From an uncultured Hippea sp. (GTDB lineage Bacteria; Campylobacterota_A; Desulfurellia; JAADFJ01): a stretch of 17,207 nt of DNA. The translations under genes were made by a program, and so were the position numbers. Positions 8,050-14,418 of the stretch are shown in pieces (position 1 is the first letter of the stretch; every line of letters begins with the position of its first letter). The stretch is from contig CAJVZA010000043.1 of the NCBI GenBank assembly GCA_913009315.1, positions 1 through 17,207 on the forward strand. The letters are read 5' to 3'. The notes beneath the pieces were generated by a model. That model saw only the letters and a program-made list of their open reading frames with translations, did not search any database and was not told the origin of the DNA.

Positions 8050-9279
8050 ATGGATAACAAAATTTATGTAAAGGTAGATGGGAAACTTTATCGAACAGCC
8101 AAGGGTACGAATCTCTTAGAATTTTTAAAATCTGTCAATATTAATATACCGACTTTATGCTATCATGCAAAGCTTTCGAAAACAGCCGCCTGCAGATTGT
8201 GCCTCGTTAAAACAAACAAAAATAATATTATTACAGCCTGCACACAAGAAATTACAGAAAATATGGAAGTAATAACATCAGATGAAGAAATTGAATATTT
8301 GAGAAGAAGCGTTTTTGAGCTTTTGGTTGACGAATTAAACACAGACTGCGACACCTGCCAGTTGGATGGATTATGCGAACTTCAGCAATTAGCAAAACAG
8401 TTTGACGTAAAACTGCATAAGAAAAGCAACAAATACAAACAGGATACGTCGTCACCTGTTCTCACATACAACCCCAATAAGTGCGTAAAATGTTTTAGAT
8501 GTATTAAGGCCTGCGATGAAATAGAAGGAAAAGGAGTTCTAAATTTTGCGTATCGAGGTCAGGACATGTATGTTGTGGCAGGTTTGGAATCATGGGCATC
8601 AAGCGAATGCGACGGATGCGGCGAGTGCGTACAGGTTTGCCCGACAGCGGCACTGATTGAAAAAAATCTTCTTAATTTTGACAAGGTTATTCCATTTGAA
8701 AAACACGTAACGACATGCATTTTCTGCGGAGTCGGGTGTCAAATGGATGTATGGTTAAAAGGTAAAGAAATTTTAAAGGTTGAAGGCGCAGATGAAATAC
8801 CGAATCACGGCTCATTATGCGTCAAAGGAAGATTCGGCATAGACGGGCTTCTAAATGACGATAGATTGAAAACTCCGTTAATCAAAGAAAATGGAGAGTT
8901 CAGAGAAGCAAGCTGGGATGAAGCCTTAAATCTAATTGCAAAGAAGCTCACATATATAAAAGAAAAGTACGGCTCAGATGCTATATGCGGATTGTCTTCC
9001 GCTAAATGTACAAACGAAGAAAACTATATATTCCAAAAGTTTATCAGGGCTGTTATAGGAACCAATAATATAGATCATTGTGCTCGACTATGCCATGCAT
9101 CAACAGTAACAGGGCTTATCATGTCTTTTGGCAGCGGAGCTATGACAAACTCCATATCAGAGCTTGAAAAAGCCGATGCAATATTGATTACAGGATCAAA
9201 CATAACGGAAGCGCACCCTGTTATTGCAACATTCATCAAAAAAGCCATAAAAAACAATAATGAGACCACTGCACAGTAA
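8050..9279 (+). pseudogene. fdhA: Formate dehydrogenase alpha subunit, 5' part (gene split by inserted element)
   Basis: This is the N-terminal 404 native residues (plus ETTAQ and a stop contributed by the element) of an NAD-linked, molybdenum/tungsten formate dehydrogenase catalytic subunit. It has a NuoG-like [2Fe-2S] domain (C37, C48, C51, C64), a second cluster motif (C100-x2-C103-x5-C109) and 2[4Fe-4S] ferredoxin motifs (C145/148/151/155 and C187/190/193/197). The molybdopterin-domain [4Fe-4S] ligands follow (C223-x2-C226-x3-C230 ... C257). The catalytic position is Cys348 in DHCARLCH, so this is a cysteine and not a selenocysteine enzyme. The His normally four residues before C100 in His-Cys3 clusters is replaced by Leu96. 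The native reading ends at ...KNNN (9261), where the 263-bp element begins. The ribosome binding site is weak (GGA about 10 bases upstream). Without the second half, catalysis is not expected. Confidence 0.9.
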
Positions 9280-9290
9280 GCAGATACACA

Positions 9291-9390
9291 GAAGTCAAAG
9301 AAAGGGTAAGATTTAGAAATTAAAATTTGAGGTACTAACCGGTTAGTTTGAGAATTTTAATTTCCTGAAGATTGCCCTTTATTTGACTTC
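9291..9390. repeat. 100-bp imperfect palindrome, left half of the 263-bp element
   Basis: It starts GAAGTCAAA and ends TTTGACTTC, with an exact centre at AACC|GGTT (9340/9341) inside the perfect 14-base palindrome ACTAACCGGTTAGT (9334-9347). GAAATTAAAATT and AATTTTAATTTC form a further perfect 12-base arm pair. Mismatches and one balanced single-base offset are scattered between. It could form a DNA cruciform or, if transcribed, a long RNA hairpin. Confidence 0.8.
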
Positions 9391-9402
9391 CCTGCGGGCT
9401 TT

Positions 9403-9488
9403 ATGAGGTTTCCCATATACTTCGTTAAACTTCTTTGAATTAACCCGTTAGTCCTTCAGAAGTTTGCCTTGTCTATAGAAAACCTCAT
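9403..9488. repeat. 86-bp imperfect palindrome, right half of the 263-bp element
   Basis: The outer arms are ATGAGGTTT (9403-9411) and AAACCTCAT (9480-9488). Inner arms AAACTTCT and AGAAGTTT surround a core TAAC-CC-GTTA centred at 9445/9446. The core TTAACCCGTTAGTCC resembles the core of the left palindrome, so the two hairpins may share ancestry. Confidence 0.72.
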
Positions 9489-9496
9489 GAAAAGCT

Positions 9497-10993
9497 GTGA
9501 ATTTGCTTATTGTGCAGTGGTCTCATAATGCAAAATTAATCCTCGCAGATCCGAGAAAAATAGATATAGCAAAATATGCAGCAATACATATGCAGCAAAA
9601 AAACGGCACAGATGTGGCATGGCTTAATGGAATGATGAATGTAATAATCAATGAAGGTTTGGAAAATAAAAAATTTATAGAAGAAAGAACGGAGGGATTC
9701 GAGGAGTTTAAATCTGTTATAATGCGATATACACCGGAGTATGTGGAAAAAATAACCGGCATAAATAAAGAGGATATAATAAAAGCTGCACGCTTATTCG
9801 CAAATGCTGAAAATGCTTCTATTGTTTACGCAATGGGTATAACGCAGCATACAACAGGTACGGATAATGTTTTATCCATCGCAAATCTTTCTATGCTTAC
9901 AGGAAATATTGGAAAATTGTATTCAGGCGTGAATCCCCTAAGAGGACAAAATAACGTCCAGGGTGCCTGCGATGTCGGAGCTCTGCCGAATGTCTATCCC
10001 GGATATCAACGTGTGAATATAAAGGAAAATAGAAAAAAATTCGAAAAAGCATGGAATACTCAGCTATCCGATAAATTCGGCCTCACGGTTGTAGAAATGA
10101 TGCACGGCGTATTGGAAAACAAAATTAAAGCATTCTTTATTATGGGTGAAAATCCGGTTCTGTCGGATCCAAACATAAAACATGTCAAAAAAGCTCTAAA
10201 TAAGGTTGAATTTTTAGCTGTTCAGGATATCTACCTCTCGGAAACGGCCGAATACGCAGATGTCGTACTGCCTGCCTGCTCATTTTTGGAGAAGAACGGT
10301 ACATTTACAAATACAGAACGCCGAATACTTCCTATAAATAAAATTTTGAATCCAATTGGACAATCAAAAAGCGATTGGGAGATAATATGCGATTTGTCAA
10401 CACGCATGGGCTATAAAATGCATTATGAAAACGAATCGGAAATAATGGATGAGATAGCATCTCTGTCTTCTATATATGCCGGTGTAAATTATGATAGACT
10501 TGATGAGAAACTTCAATGGCCGGTACTATCAAAGAATCATCCCGGTACTCCATTTTTGCATAAAGATAAATTTGCAAAAGGATTAGGCAGCTTCAAACCT
10601 GTAGATTATGTAGAGCCGGCAGAATTGCCTGATAATGAATATCCATTTATCTTATCGACAGGGAGAATGTTATATCATTATCATACGGGAACAATAACAA
10701 GACGCTCACAATACTTAACAAAATACATTAATGAACCGTACGCAGAAGTAAACCCTGATGACGCAAAAAAATGCGGTGTAGAAGACGGCGGCATGATTAA
10801 AGTTTCAACAAGAAGAGGGGAAATCGTATTAAAGGCATTGTACAGTGAGAGAGTTTTTGAAAAAAGTATATTTATCCCGTTTCATTTTAAAGAAGCTGCG
10901 GCAAATGTTCTCACAAACGACGCATTGGATCCCATAGCAAAGATCCCGGAATATAAAGTTGCAAGTGCAAAATGCAGAATTGAGAAGGTGTAA
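9497..10993 (+). pseudogene. fdhA: Formate dehydrogenase alpha subunit, 3' part (element-derived N-terminus)
   Basis: This holds the remaining molybdopterin oxidoreductase domain of fdhA. Native sequence begins at GCA 9530 (AKLILADPRKIDIAK, the continuation of the ...KNNN end of the 5' part) and runs to the end at EYKVASAKCRIEKV. Recognisable blocks are TGNIGKLYSGVNPLRGQNNVQGACDVG (cofactor binding), IMGENPVLSDPN, LSETAEYADVVLPACSFLEKNGTFTNTERR and the C-terminal dinucleotide-binding domain with GRMLYHYHTGTITRRS. An in-frame GTG at 9497 inside the element terminus gives the leader MNLLIVQWSH, so this half could be translated separately, but no clear ribosome binding site precedes it. The two halves together would make a normal-length subunit of about 890 residues. 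It is followed within 3 bases by the NuoE-like gene. Confidence 0.88.
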
Positions 10994-10996
10994 AAT

Positions 10997-11464
10997 ATGG
11001 ATATAGAAAATATTCTGAAAAAGTATAGCAAAGACAAATCATATCTTTTAGAAATTATGCACGATGTGGAAAAATCTAAGGAGAATAAAAATTTAGATCT
11101 CAACGATCTGAAGGTTATATCCAAATACTTGGATATTAATCTATCTGCTGCATACGGGACAGCAACCTTTTATTCAATGTTTTCACTAAAACCACAAGCA
11201 AAATATGTAATAATGGTATGCTCATCTACCGTGTGTCACATAAAAAAATCTTATGACATTTTATTATTCTTAAAATCTCTATTGAACTGCGATGATGATA
11301 ATTTGAGCAAAGACGGCTTATTTGCAGTATCGGAGGTGGGATGTTTGGGTTTATGCGATATTTCACCATCTATGATGATAAATAATCAAGTATATGGAGA
11401 TCTTGATGAAAATAAAATTAAACAGATAGTTGGGGAATTAAGAAATGGAAGCAATGGCGCATAA
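10997..11464 (+). CDS. NuoE-like [2Fe-2S] subunit of formate dehydrogenase
   Basis: The 155-residue thioredoxin-fold ferredoxin subunit would pass electrons between the formate dehydrogenase catalytic subunit and the FMN/NAD subunit (FdsG/HndA/NuoE family). The four cluster ligands are C75-x4-C80 (CSSTVC) and C116-x3-C120 (CLGLC). The N-terminal helical part with AAYGTATFYSMFSLKP (about 51-66) is typical of the family. It begins 3 bases after the fdhA stop and overlaps the next gene by 20 bases. The gene itself is intact although its partner fdhA is broken. A hydrogenase subunit is the alternative, but no hydrogenase large subunit is present here. Confidence 0.9.
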   Translation: MDIENILKKYSKDKSYLLEIMHDVEKSKENKNLDLNDLKVISKYLDINLSAAYGTATFYSMFSLKPQAKYVIMVCSSTVCHIKKSYDILLFLKSLLNCDDDNLSKDGLFAVSEVGCLGLCDISPSMMINNQVYGDLDENKIKQIVGELRNGSNGA

Positions 11465-12677
11465 AAATCTAAAAGAACCCATTATAATTACAACTTATCA
11501 AACACAATGCTTAGAGGATTATATAAATGACGGAGGATATGAAACACTTAAAAATGTCTTAACGAAATATAAACCCAACGAGATCATAGAACAAATTAAA
11601 GCATCGGAATTGCTGGGAAGAGGCGGAGCGGCTTTTCCAACAGGAATAAAATGGGATTTTACCGCTCAAATAAAAGCCGATCACAAGTTTGTCGTATGCA
11701 ACGCTGATGAAGGAGAACCGGGTACATTTAAGGATAGATGGATATTGGAACATAAATCCTATTCACTGATAGAAGCAATGTCCTTATGCGCATATTCCGT
11801 TGGCGGAGATAAAGGATACATATATATAAGAGGTGAATATACGGAATCAATAAACAGCATCAGAAAGGCACTAAAAGAAGCTTATGATAATGGTTTTCTG
11901 GGTGAAAACATATTGAAAAGCGGTTTTTCTTTCAATATAGAGTTAAGGCGGGGTGATGGATCATATGTGTGCGGAGAAGAAACAGCTCTAATAGAATCCA
12001 TAGAAGGCAAAAGAGCGTTCCCGAGATTCAAACCCCCATTCCCGGGCATCAAAGGATTGTGGGGCTATCCTACGGTAATAAACAATGTCGAAACATTCGC
12101 TAATATTGTGCCCATTATCAAAAATGGCGCAGATTGGTTCAAAAATTATGGAACAGAACACTCATCAGGGACAAAGCTATATTCCATTTCCGGTTCTGTT
12201 AATAAAAGCGGTATAATCGAGGCGAATCTCGGCGTAACGCTGAAAGAATTATTAGATGCAGCGCAGGGAATGAAAAACAGCAAAACATTCAAATGTGCTC
12301 TTATTGGAGGCGCAAGCGGCGGTTTTGTATATAAGGATGAGCTTGACCTGCCTTTATCATACGAAACATTAAAAAAAGCAGGCAAAACGCTGGGATCAGG
12401 TGCCGTTTTGTTTCTTTCTGAAGACGATAACGAAGAAAGCTTACTTAAAAACATTCTGACATTTTTTAAACACGAATCATGCGGTAAATGTACGCCCTGC
12501 AGAGAAGGTTATCCAAAATTGATTGCTATGTATGAAGCATTTTTAGAAAATAAAATCAAAGCGGAAGACATCATGAAGCTCGCAGATGTGATGTTCAAAA
12601 CTTCTCTATGCGCATTAGGACAGTCCGTTAGAATGCCCTTGGAAACATATTTAAGCCGTAAGTATAAAAAGCTGTGA
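11445..12677 (+). CDS. NuoF-like FMN/NAD(H)-binding subunit of formate dehydrogenase
   Basis: This subunit would bind FMN and NAD and complete electron transfer from formate to NAD+ (FdsB/HndC/NuoF family). The 410 residues show the NADH/FMN site (GRGGAAFPTG about 58-67, CNADEGEPGTFKDR about 85-98, GDGSYVCGEETALIESIEG), the soluble-ligand-binding domain, and the [4Fe-4S] ligands C346-x2-C349-x2-C352 ... C389 (ESCGKCTPC, LCALGQS). There is neither an N-terminal thioredoxin-like domain nor a C-terminal ferredoxin domain, so it is the short form. The start ATG follows GGGGA by about 8 bases; ATG 11454 is an alternative. The 3' end is odd: after METYLSRKY the last codons AAA AAG CTG TGA lie inside a solo terminus of the repeat family, so the native tail was probably replaced by a few residues and a stop from the element. 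Confidence 0.9.
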   Translation: MEAMAHKNLKEPIIITTYQTQCLEDYINDGGYETLKNVLTKYKPNEIIEQIKASELLGRGGAAFPTGIKWDFTAQIKADHKFVVCNADEGEPGTFKDRWILEHKSYSLIEAMSLCAYSVGGDKGYIYIRGEYTESINSIRKALKEAYDNGFLGENILKSGFSFNIELRRGDGSYVCGEETALIESIEGKRAFPRFKPPFPGIKGLWGYPTVINNVETFANIVPIIKNGADWFKNYGTEHSSGTKLYSISGSVNKSGIIEANLGVTLKELLDAAQGMKNSKTFKCALIGGASGGFVYKDELDLPLSYETLKKAGKTLGSGAVLFLSEDDNEESLLKNILTFFKHESCGKCTPCREGYPKLIAMYEAFLENKIKAEDIMKLADVMFKTSLCALGQSVRMPLETYLSRKYKKL

Positions 12678-12701
12678 ATTTGCTTATTGTGCAGTGGTCT
12701 C
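12663..12701 (+). mobile_element. Solo right terminus of the repeat family overlapping the NuoF-like stop
   Basis: From ATAAAAAGCTGTGAAT through GCAGTGGTCTC this stretch matches the right end of the 263-bp element (from AAAAGCTG) and, on the other strand, the terminus at 13911. The outer flank is ATTAT (12702-12706). No matching left end lies just upstream, where the NuoF-like coding sequence is intact, so it is either a remnant left by deletion or one border of a larger unit. Confidence 0.72.
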
Positions 12702-12863
12702 ATTATATGCCAACGCCCTGACATCAATTAAAGGCTGACAAGGAAATACAGGTTATTTATCAGACAATAGAGTAAAATACCTCGCATATTTTATCGGAGC
12801 AAAACGCGGCCAAGCGCTCTTTCGCGCATATCCTGCAAATTTGCCGGCATTTTAAACAATATT
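12702..12863. other. Intergenic region with possible gene debris
   Basis: Between the solo terminus and the convergent radical SAM gene there is no complete gene. On the plus strand 12739-12855 is open (start QGNTGYLSDN..., ending ...PANLPAF) but begins right after a stop and lacks an initiation codon and ribosome binding site. It may be the tail of a lost gene. No convincing terminator is seen. Confidence 0.3.
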
Positions 12864-13682
12864 TTACCTTTCTATTGTGTGCCCGCTTGTTTCTTGCTTA
12901 ATATGACAACTAATTTTATTTTTCTTACAAAATTTAACAACCGATGCCGCAAGACTATTATAAAATTCCTTGCGATATTTAAATTTTGAGGATTTTAGAT
13001 TATAATTTAAGCGGCCGAAGCTGATTTCATCCACAAAAGATACCGCTTCTAATATCCTGATCAAATCCTGCCTTATTATATTCGGGGTAGGATATGGCTC
13101 TATGTTAACCCATGTTTTTAGTCCTTTTTTATGCAAATAGTAAAGCGAGTCAATTCTATCCTTAAAATTAGCTGAATACGGTTCAAATTTTTCCCTGAAT
13201 TTTTCATCCAGGGAAACTAAGGTAATGCCATATTCATTGTTTTCACTAAAGTCATTTATCTTATAAAGTTCTTTTGGGAATACTCCCTTCGTCAATAAAG
13301 TACAGCGAATATTGTTTGCGTTCAGTTTATCAATAATTTCTAAGCTTAAATCCCCTATTTGCTTTTGCTTATACATAAAAGGATCCGTGGAAAAGCAGAG
13401 ATGAACGTACTTTATTTTGTTCCTATATTTAGGGATTTCTTTATCTAACAATTCCAGGGCATTAGAAACAATTTTAGGCTGACACCATTCTTCATAAGTT
13501 TTAATAATACCGCACCTTCTCTTCATCATATAAGCATAACACGGATATTTGCATCCATGAGAACATCCTTCAACATGATTTAAACAGAAGTCGGCATACT
13601 TAACCTTGCTTTTATAAAGTAGAGATTTCCTCTCGATAGATTTCATCTTAAAATCAACCATCCCTTTTACTGTTGCTACCAT
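12864..13682 (-). CDS. Radical SAM protein, SPL-like family with CX3CX3C cluster motif
   Basis: This is a probable radical S-adenosylmethionine enzyme of unknown substrate. In the 272 residues the cluster motif lies near the N-terminus, at about residues 38-46: GCSHGCKYPCYAY, i.e. Cys-x3-Cys-x3-Cys followed by an aromatic. The canonical spacing is CX3CX2C. Downstream blocks resemble spore-photoproduct-lyase-like and Rv2578c-like proteins: HLCFSTDPF, CTLLTKGVFP, GITLVSLDEKFREKFEP, TWVNIEPYPTPN. No auxiliary SPASM cluster is visible. The start is uncertain: ATG 13682 has no ribosome binding site, whereas the ATG twelve codons later is preceded by AAAGGGATGG. It stands alone on the minus strand among repeat remnants. 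Function beyond radical SAM chemistry cannot be given. Confidence 0.8.
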   Translation of the reverse strand: MVATVKGMVDFKMKSIERKSLLYKSKVKYADFCLNHVEGCSHGCKYPCYAYMMKRRCGIIKTYEEWCQPKIVSNALELLDKEIPKYRNKIKYVHLCFSTDPFMYKQKQIGDLSLEIIDKLNANNIRCTLLTKGVFPKELYKINDFSENNEYGITLVSLDEKFREKFEPYSANFKDRIDSLYYLHKKGLKTWVNIEPYPTPNIIRQDLIRILEAVSFVDEISFGRLNYNLKSSKFKYRKEFYNSLAASVVKFCKKNKISCHIKQETSGHTIER

Positions 13683-13740
13683 AGGGGAACAAAATTAACC
13701 GTTTTACGTCAACTAATCTTATTTTACCGGCTCTTTTTAC

Positions 13741-13938
13741 TTATTCCATATCTCTTTGTATAGTTTTTTTATTAATCCCGAGCTCCTTTAATAAGATGAC
13801 CAAAGTAAAAAGCCCATTCGTTATTACTTTCTCATCTGTTAAAACTGAATCGGCCCCTTTCAGTCTTTTTATTCTAAGTATTTCCAAAAGATTGATTAAT
13901 TCTGCATTATAAGACCACTGCACAATAAACATATTCAC
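13741..13938 (-). pseudogene. Orphan ORF fragment fused to an element terminus
   Basis: This is a 65-codon open frame. The first nine residues (MNMFIVQWS, from a GTG) come from the repeat terminus at 13911-13938. Native-looking sequence starts at GCAGAATTAATC (AELINLLEILRIKRLKG). It ends ...LLKELGINKKTIQRDME, a segment that resembles the helix-turn-helix of HTH_11/WYL-type regulators (LGxSxRTIQRD). The product looks like a piece of a broken gene whose 5' part was lost or separated by the element. I cannot name the family with confidence, and no ribosome binding site is obvious at the GTG. Confidence 0.35.
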
Positions 13939-13985
13939 AGCTTTTTATGAGGTTTTCTACAGGGCACTTCTGTTAATCCGTAAAC
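13911..13985 (+). mobile_element. Degenerate left terminus of the repeat family
   Basis: AAGACCACTGCACAATAA (13911 onward, first base changed from G to A) is followed by ATTCACAGC, then TATGAGGTTTTCTA (from about 13938) and ACTTCTG. This parallels the reverse complement of the right part of the 263-bp element, with deletions. Similarity fades after about 13985. Outer flank is ATTAT (13906-13910). No matching right end was found up to 17207. Confidence 0.65.
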
Positions 13986-14183
13986 AATCATCTTATTCTT
14001 TTTCATCCTGATTTCAAATCTTTCAGAAGCTTGAGCAATAACAACAAGCAAACATGTCAAAATTTTTGTCTATCATTATTCACGCATTGTCTATTGCCGG
14101 TAAAAAATTTGATGAAGCAAAATATTTAAAGACAATTAGTGCAAAAAATATTTCAAATTGAAGTTTTTAATATGTTGAGAGAT
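13986..14183. other. AT-rich intergenic stretch, no supported gene
   Basis: The sequence is very AT-rich. One short open frame, ATG 14054 to TGA 14161 (35 residues, start MSKFLSIIIHALSIAG), has no ribosome binding site and no recognisable family; I do not count it as a gene. Nothing else is visible here apart from the promoter-like elements that follow. Confidence 0.4.
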
Positions 14184-14211
14184 TTGAAAATAAAATAAAA
14201 AAAGATAAAAT
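14184..14211 (+). promoter_or_regulatory. Candidate ppdK promoter
   Basis: TTGAAA (14184-14189), a 16-base spacer and TAAAAT (14206-14211) each match sigma70 boxes at five of six positions. Transcription would start near 14218, giving a leader of about 200 bases before ppdK. The AT-rich context makes chance matches likely. Confidence 0.4.
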
Positions 14212-14249
14212 GTTTCTGAGGCAGGCAGCAAAATAACAAAAGTATTAAA

Positions 14250-14305
14250 AGAGGAGGGAAATGTCGAATGTTGAGAGCCTGCTCCCCGGTGGATTTCCCT
14301 TTTCT
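14250..14305 (+). promoter_or_regulatory. Stem-loop in the ppdK leader (attenuator-like or terminator-like)
   Basis: AGAGGAGGGAAAT (14250-14262) can pair with ATTTCCCTTTTCT (14293-14305) over 13 positions, two of them G-U in RNA. The 30-base loop contains a small GAGC-CT-GCTC hairpin. TTTTTT follows at 14312-14317. The 5' arm contains a strong Shine-Dalgarno-like AGGAGG and reaches the first bases of a small ORF, so folding would hide that ribosome binding site. It could be a transcription terminator, an attenuator or a translation switch. Confidence 0.4.
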
Positions 14306-14335
14306 GTTCTATTTTTTAAGGGCAATTCTCATTAA
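14261..14335 (+). CDS. Possible 24-residue leader peptide upstream of ppdK
   Basis: ATG 14261 follows AGGAGG with a short 3-base gap and opens 24 codons (MSNVESLLPGGFPFSVLFFK..., TAA at 14333-14335). It overlaps the stem-loop described for the leader and ends 83 bases before ppdK. The composition shows no obvious run of one regulatory amino acid, and the spacing to AGGAGG is tight, so this is a weak candidate. Confidence 0.22.
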   Translation: MSNVESLLPGGFPFSVLFFKGNSH

Positions 14336-14418
14336 GTTGATTCTATTTTAAGAAACTGAATTGGACAAGAAATCGAGAAAGAAGCTGTATACCAAAATTT
14401 TTAGCAGGGAGTTGTAAA

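Larger units (their letters stand above)
9262..9524. mobile_element. 263-bp MITE-like element inserted in fdhA
   Basis: Termini are inverted repeats: GAGACCACTGCACAGTAAGC on the left and GCTTATTGTGCAGTGGTCTC on the right, differing at one base. The flanks are a perfect 5-base direct duplication, ATAAT at 9257-9261 and 9525-9529. There is no transposase and no ORF of protein length. The interior is two long imperfect palindromes (9291-9390 and 9403-9488). Deleting the element and one ATAAT joins AAT to GCA AAA TTA ATC and restores the fdhA frame. The terminus resembles GAGACC-type IS ends, but I cannot assign a family without the transposase. It must have been mobilised by an enzyme encoded elsewhere. 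Confidence 0.88.

Noticed and set aside
9085-9096. Possible selenocysteine site in fdhA
   Set aside because: The catalytic codon is TGC (Cys348), not TGA, so no selenocysteine machinery is required.
9262-9524. CRISPR repeat or tRNA/riboswitch explanation for the palindromic block
   Set aside because: There is no repeat-spacer periodicity, no tRNA cloverleaf, and the 5-bp duplication with inverted termini fits insertion much better.
12739-12855. Open frame QGNTGYL...LPAF between the NuoF-like and radical SAM genes
   Set aside because: No start codon or ribosome binding site; at best debris, so only mentioned in the intergenic entry.
14054-14161. 35-codon ORF upstream of ppdK
   Set aside because: No ribosome binding site and no recognisable family; length compatible with chance in AT-rich sequence.
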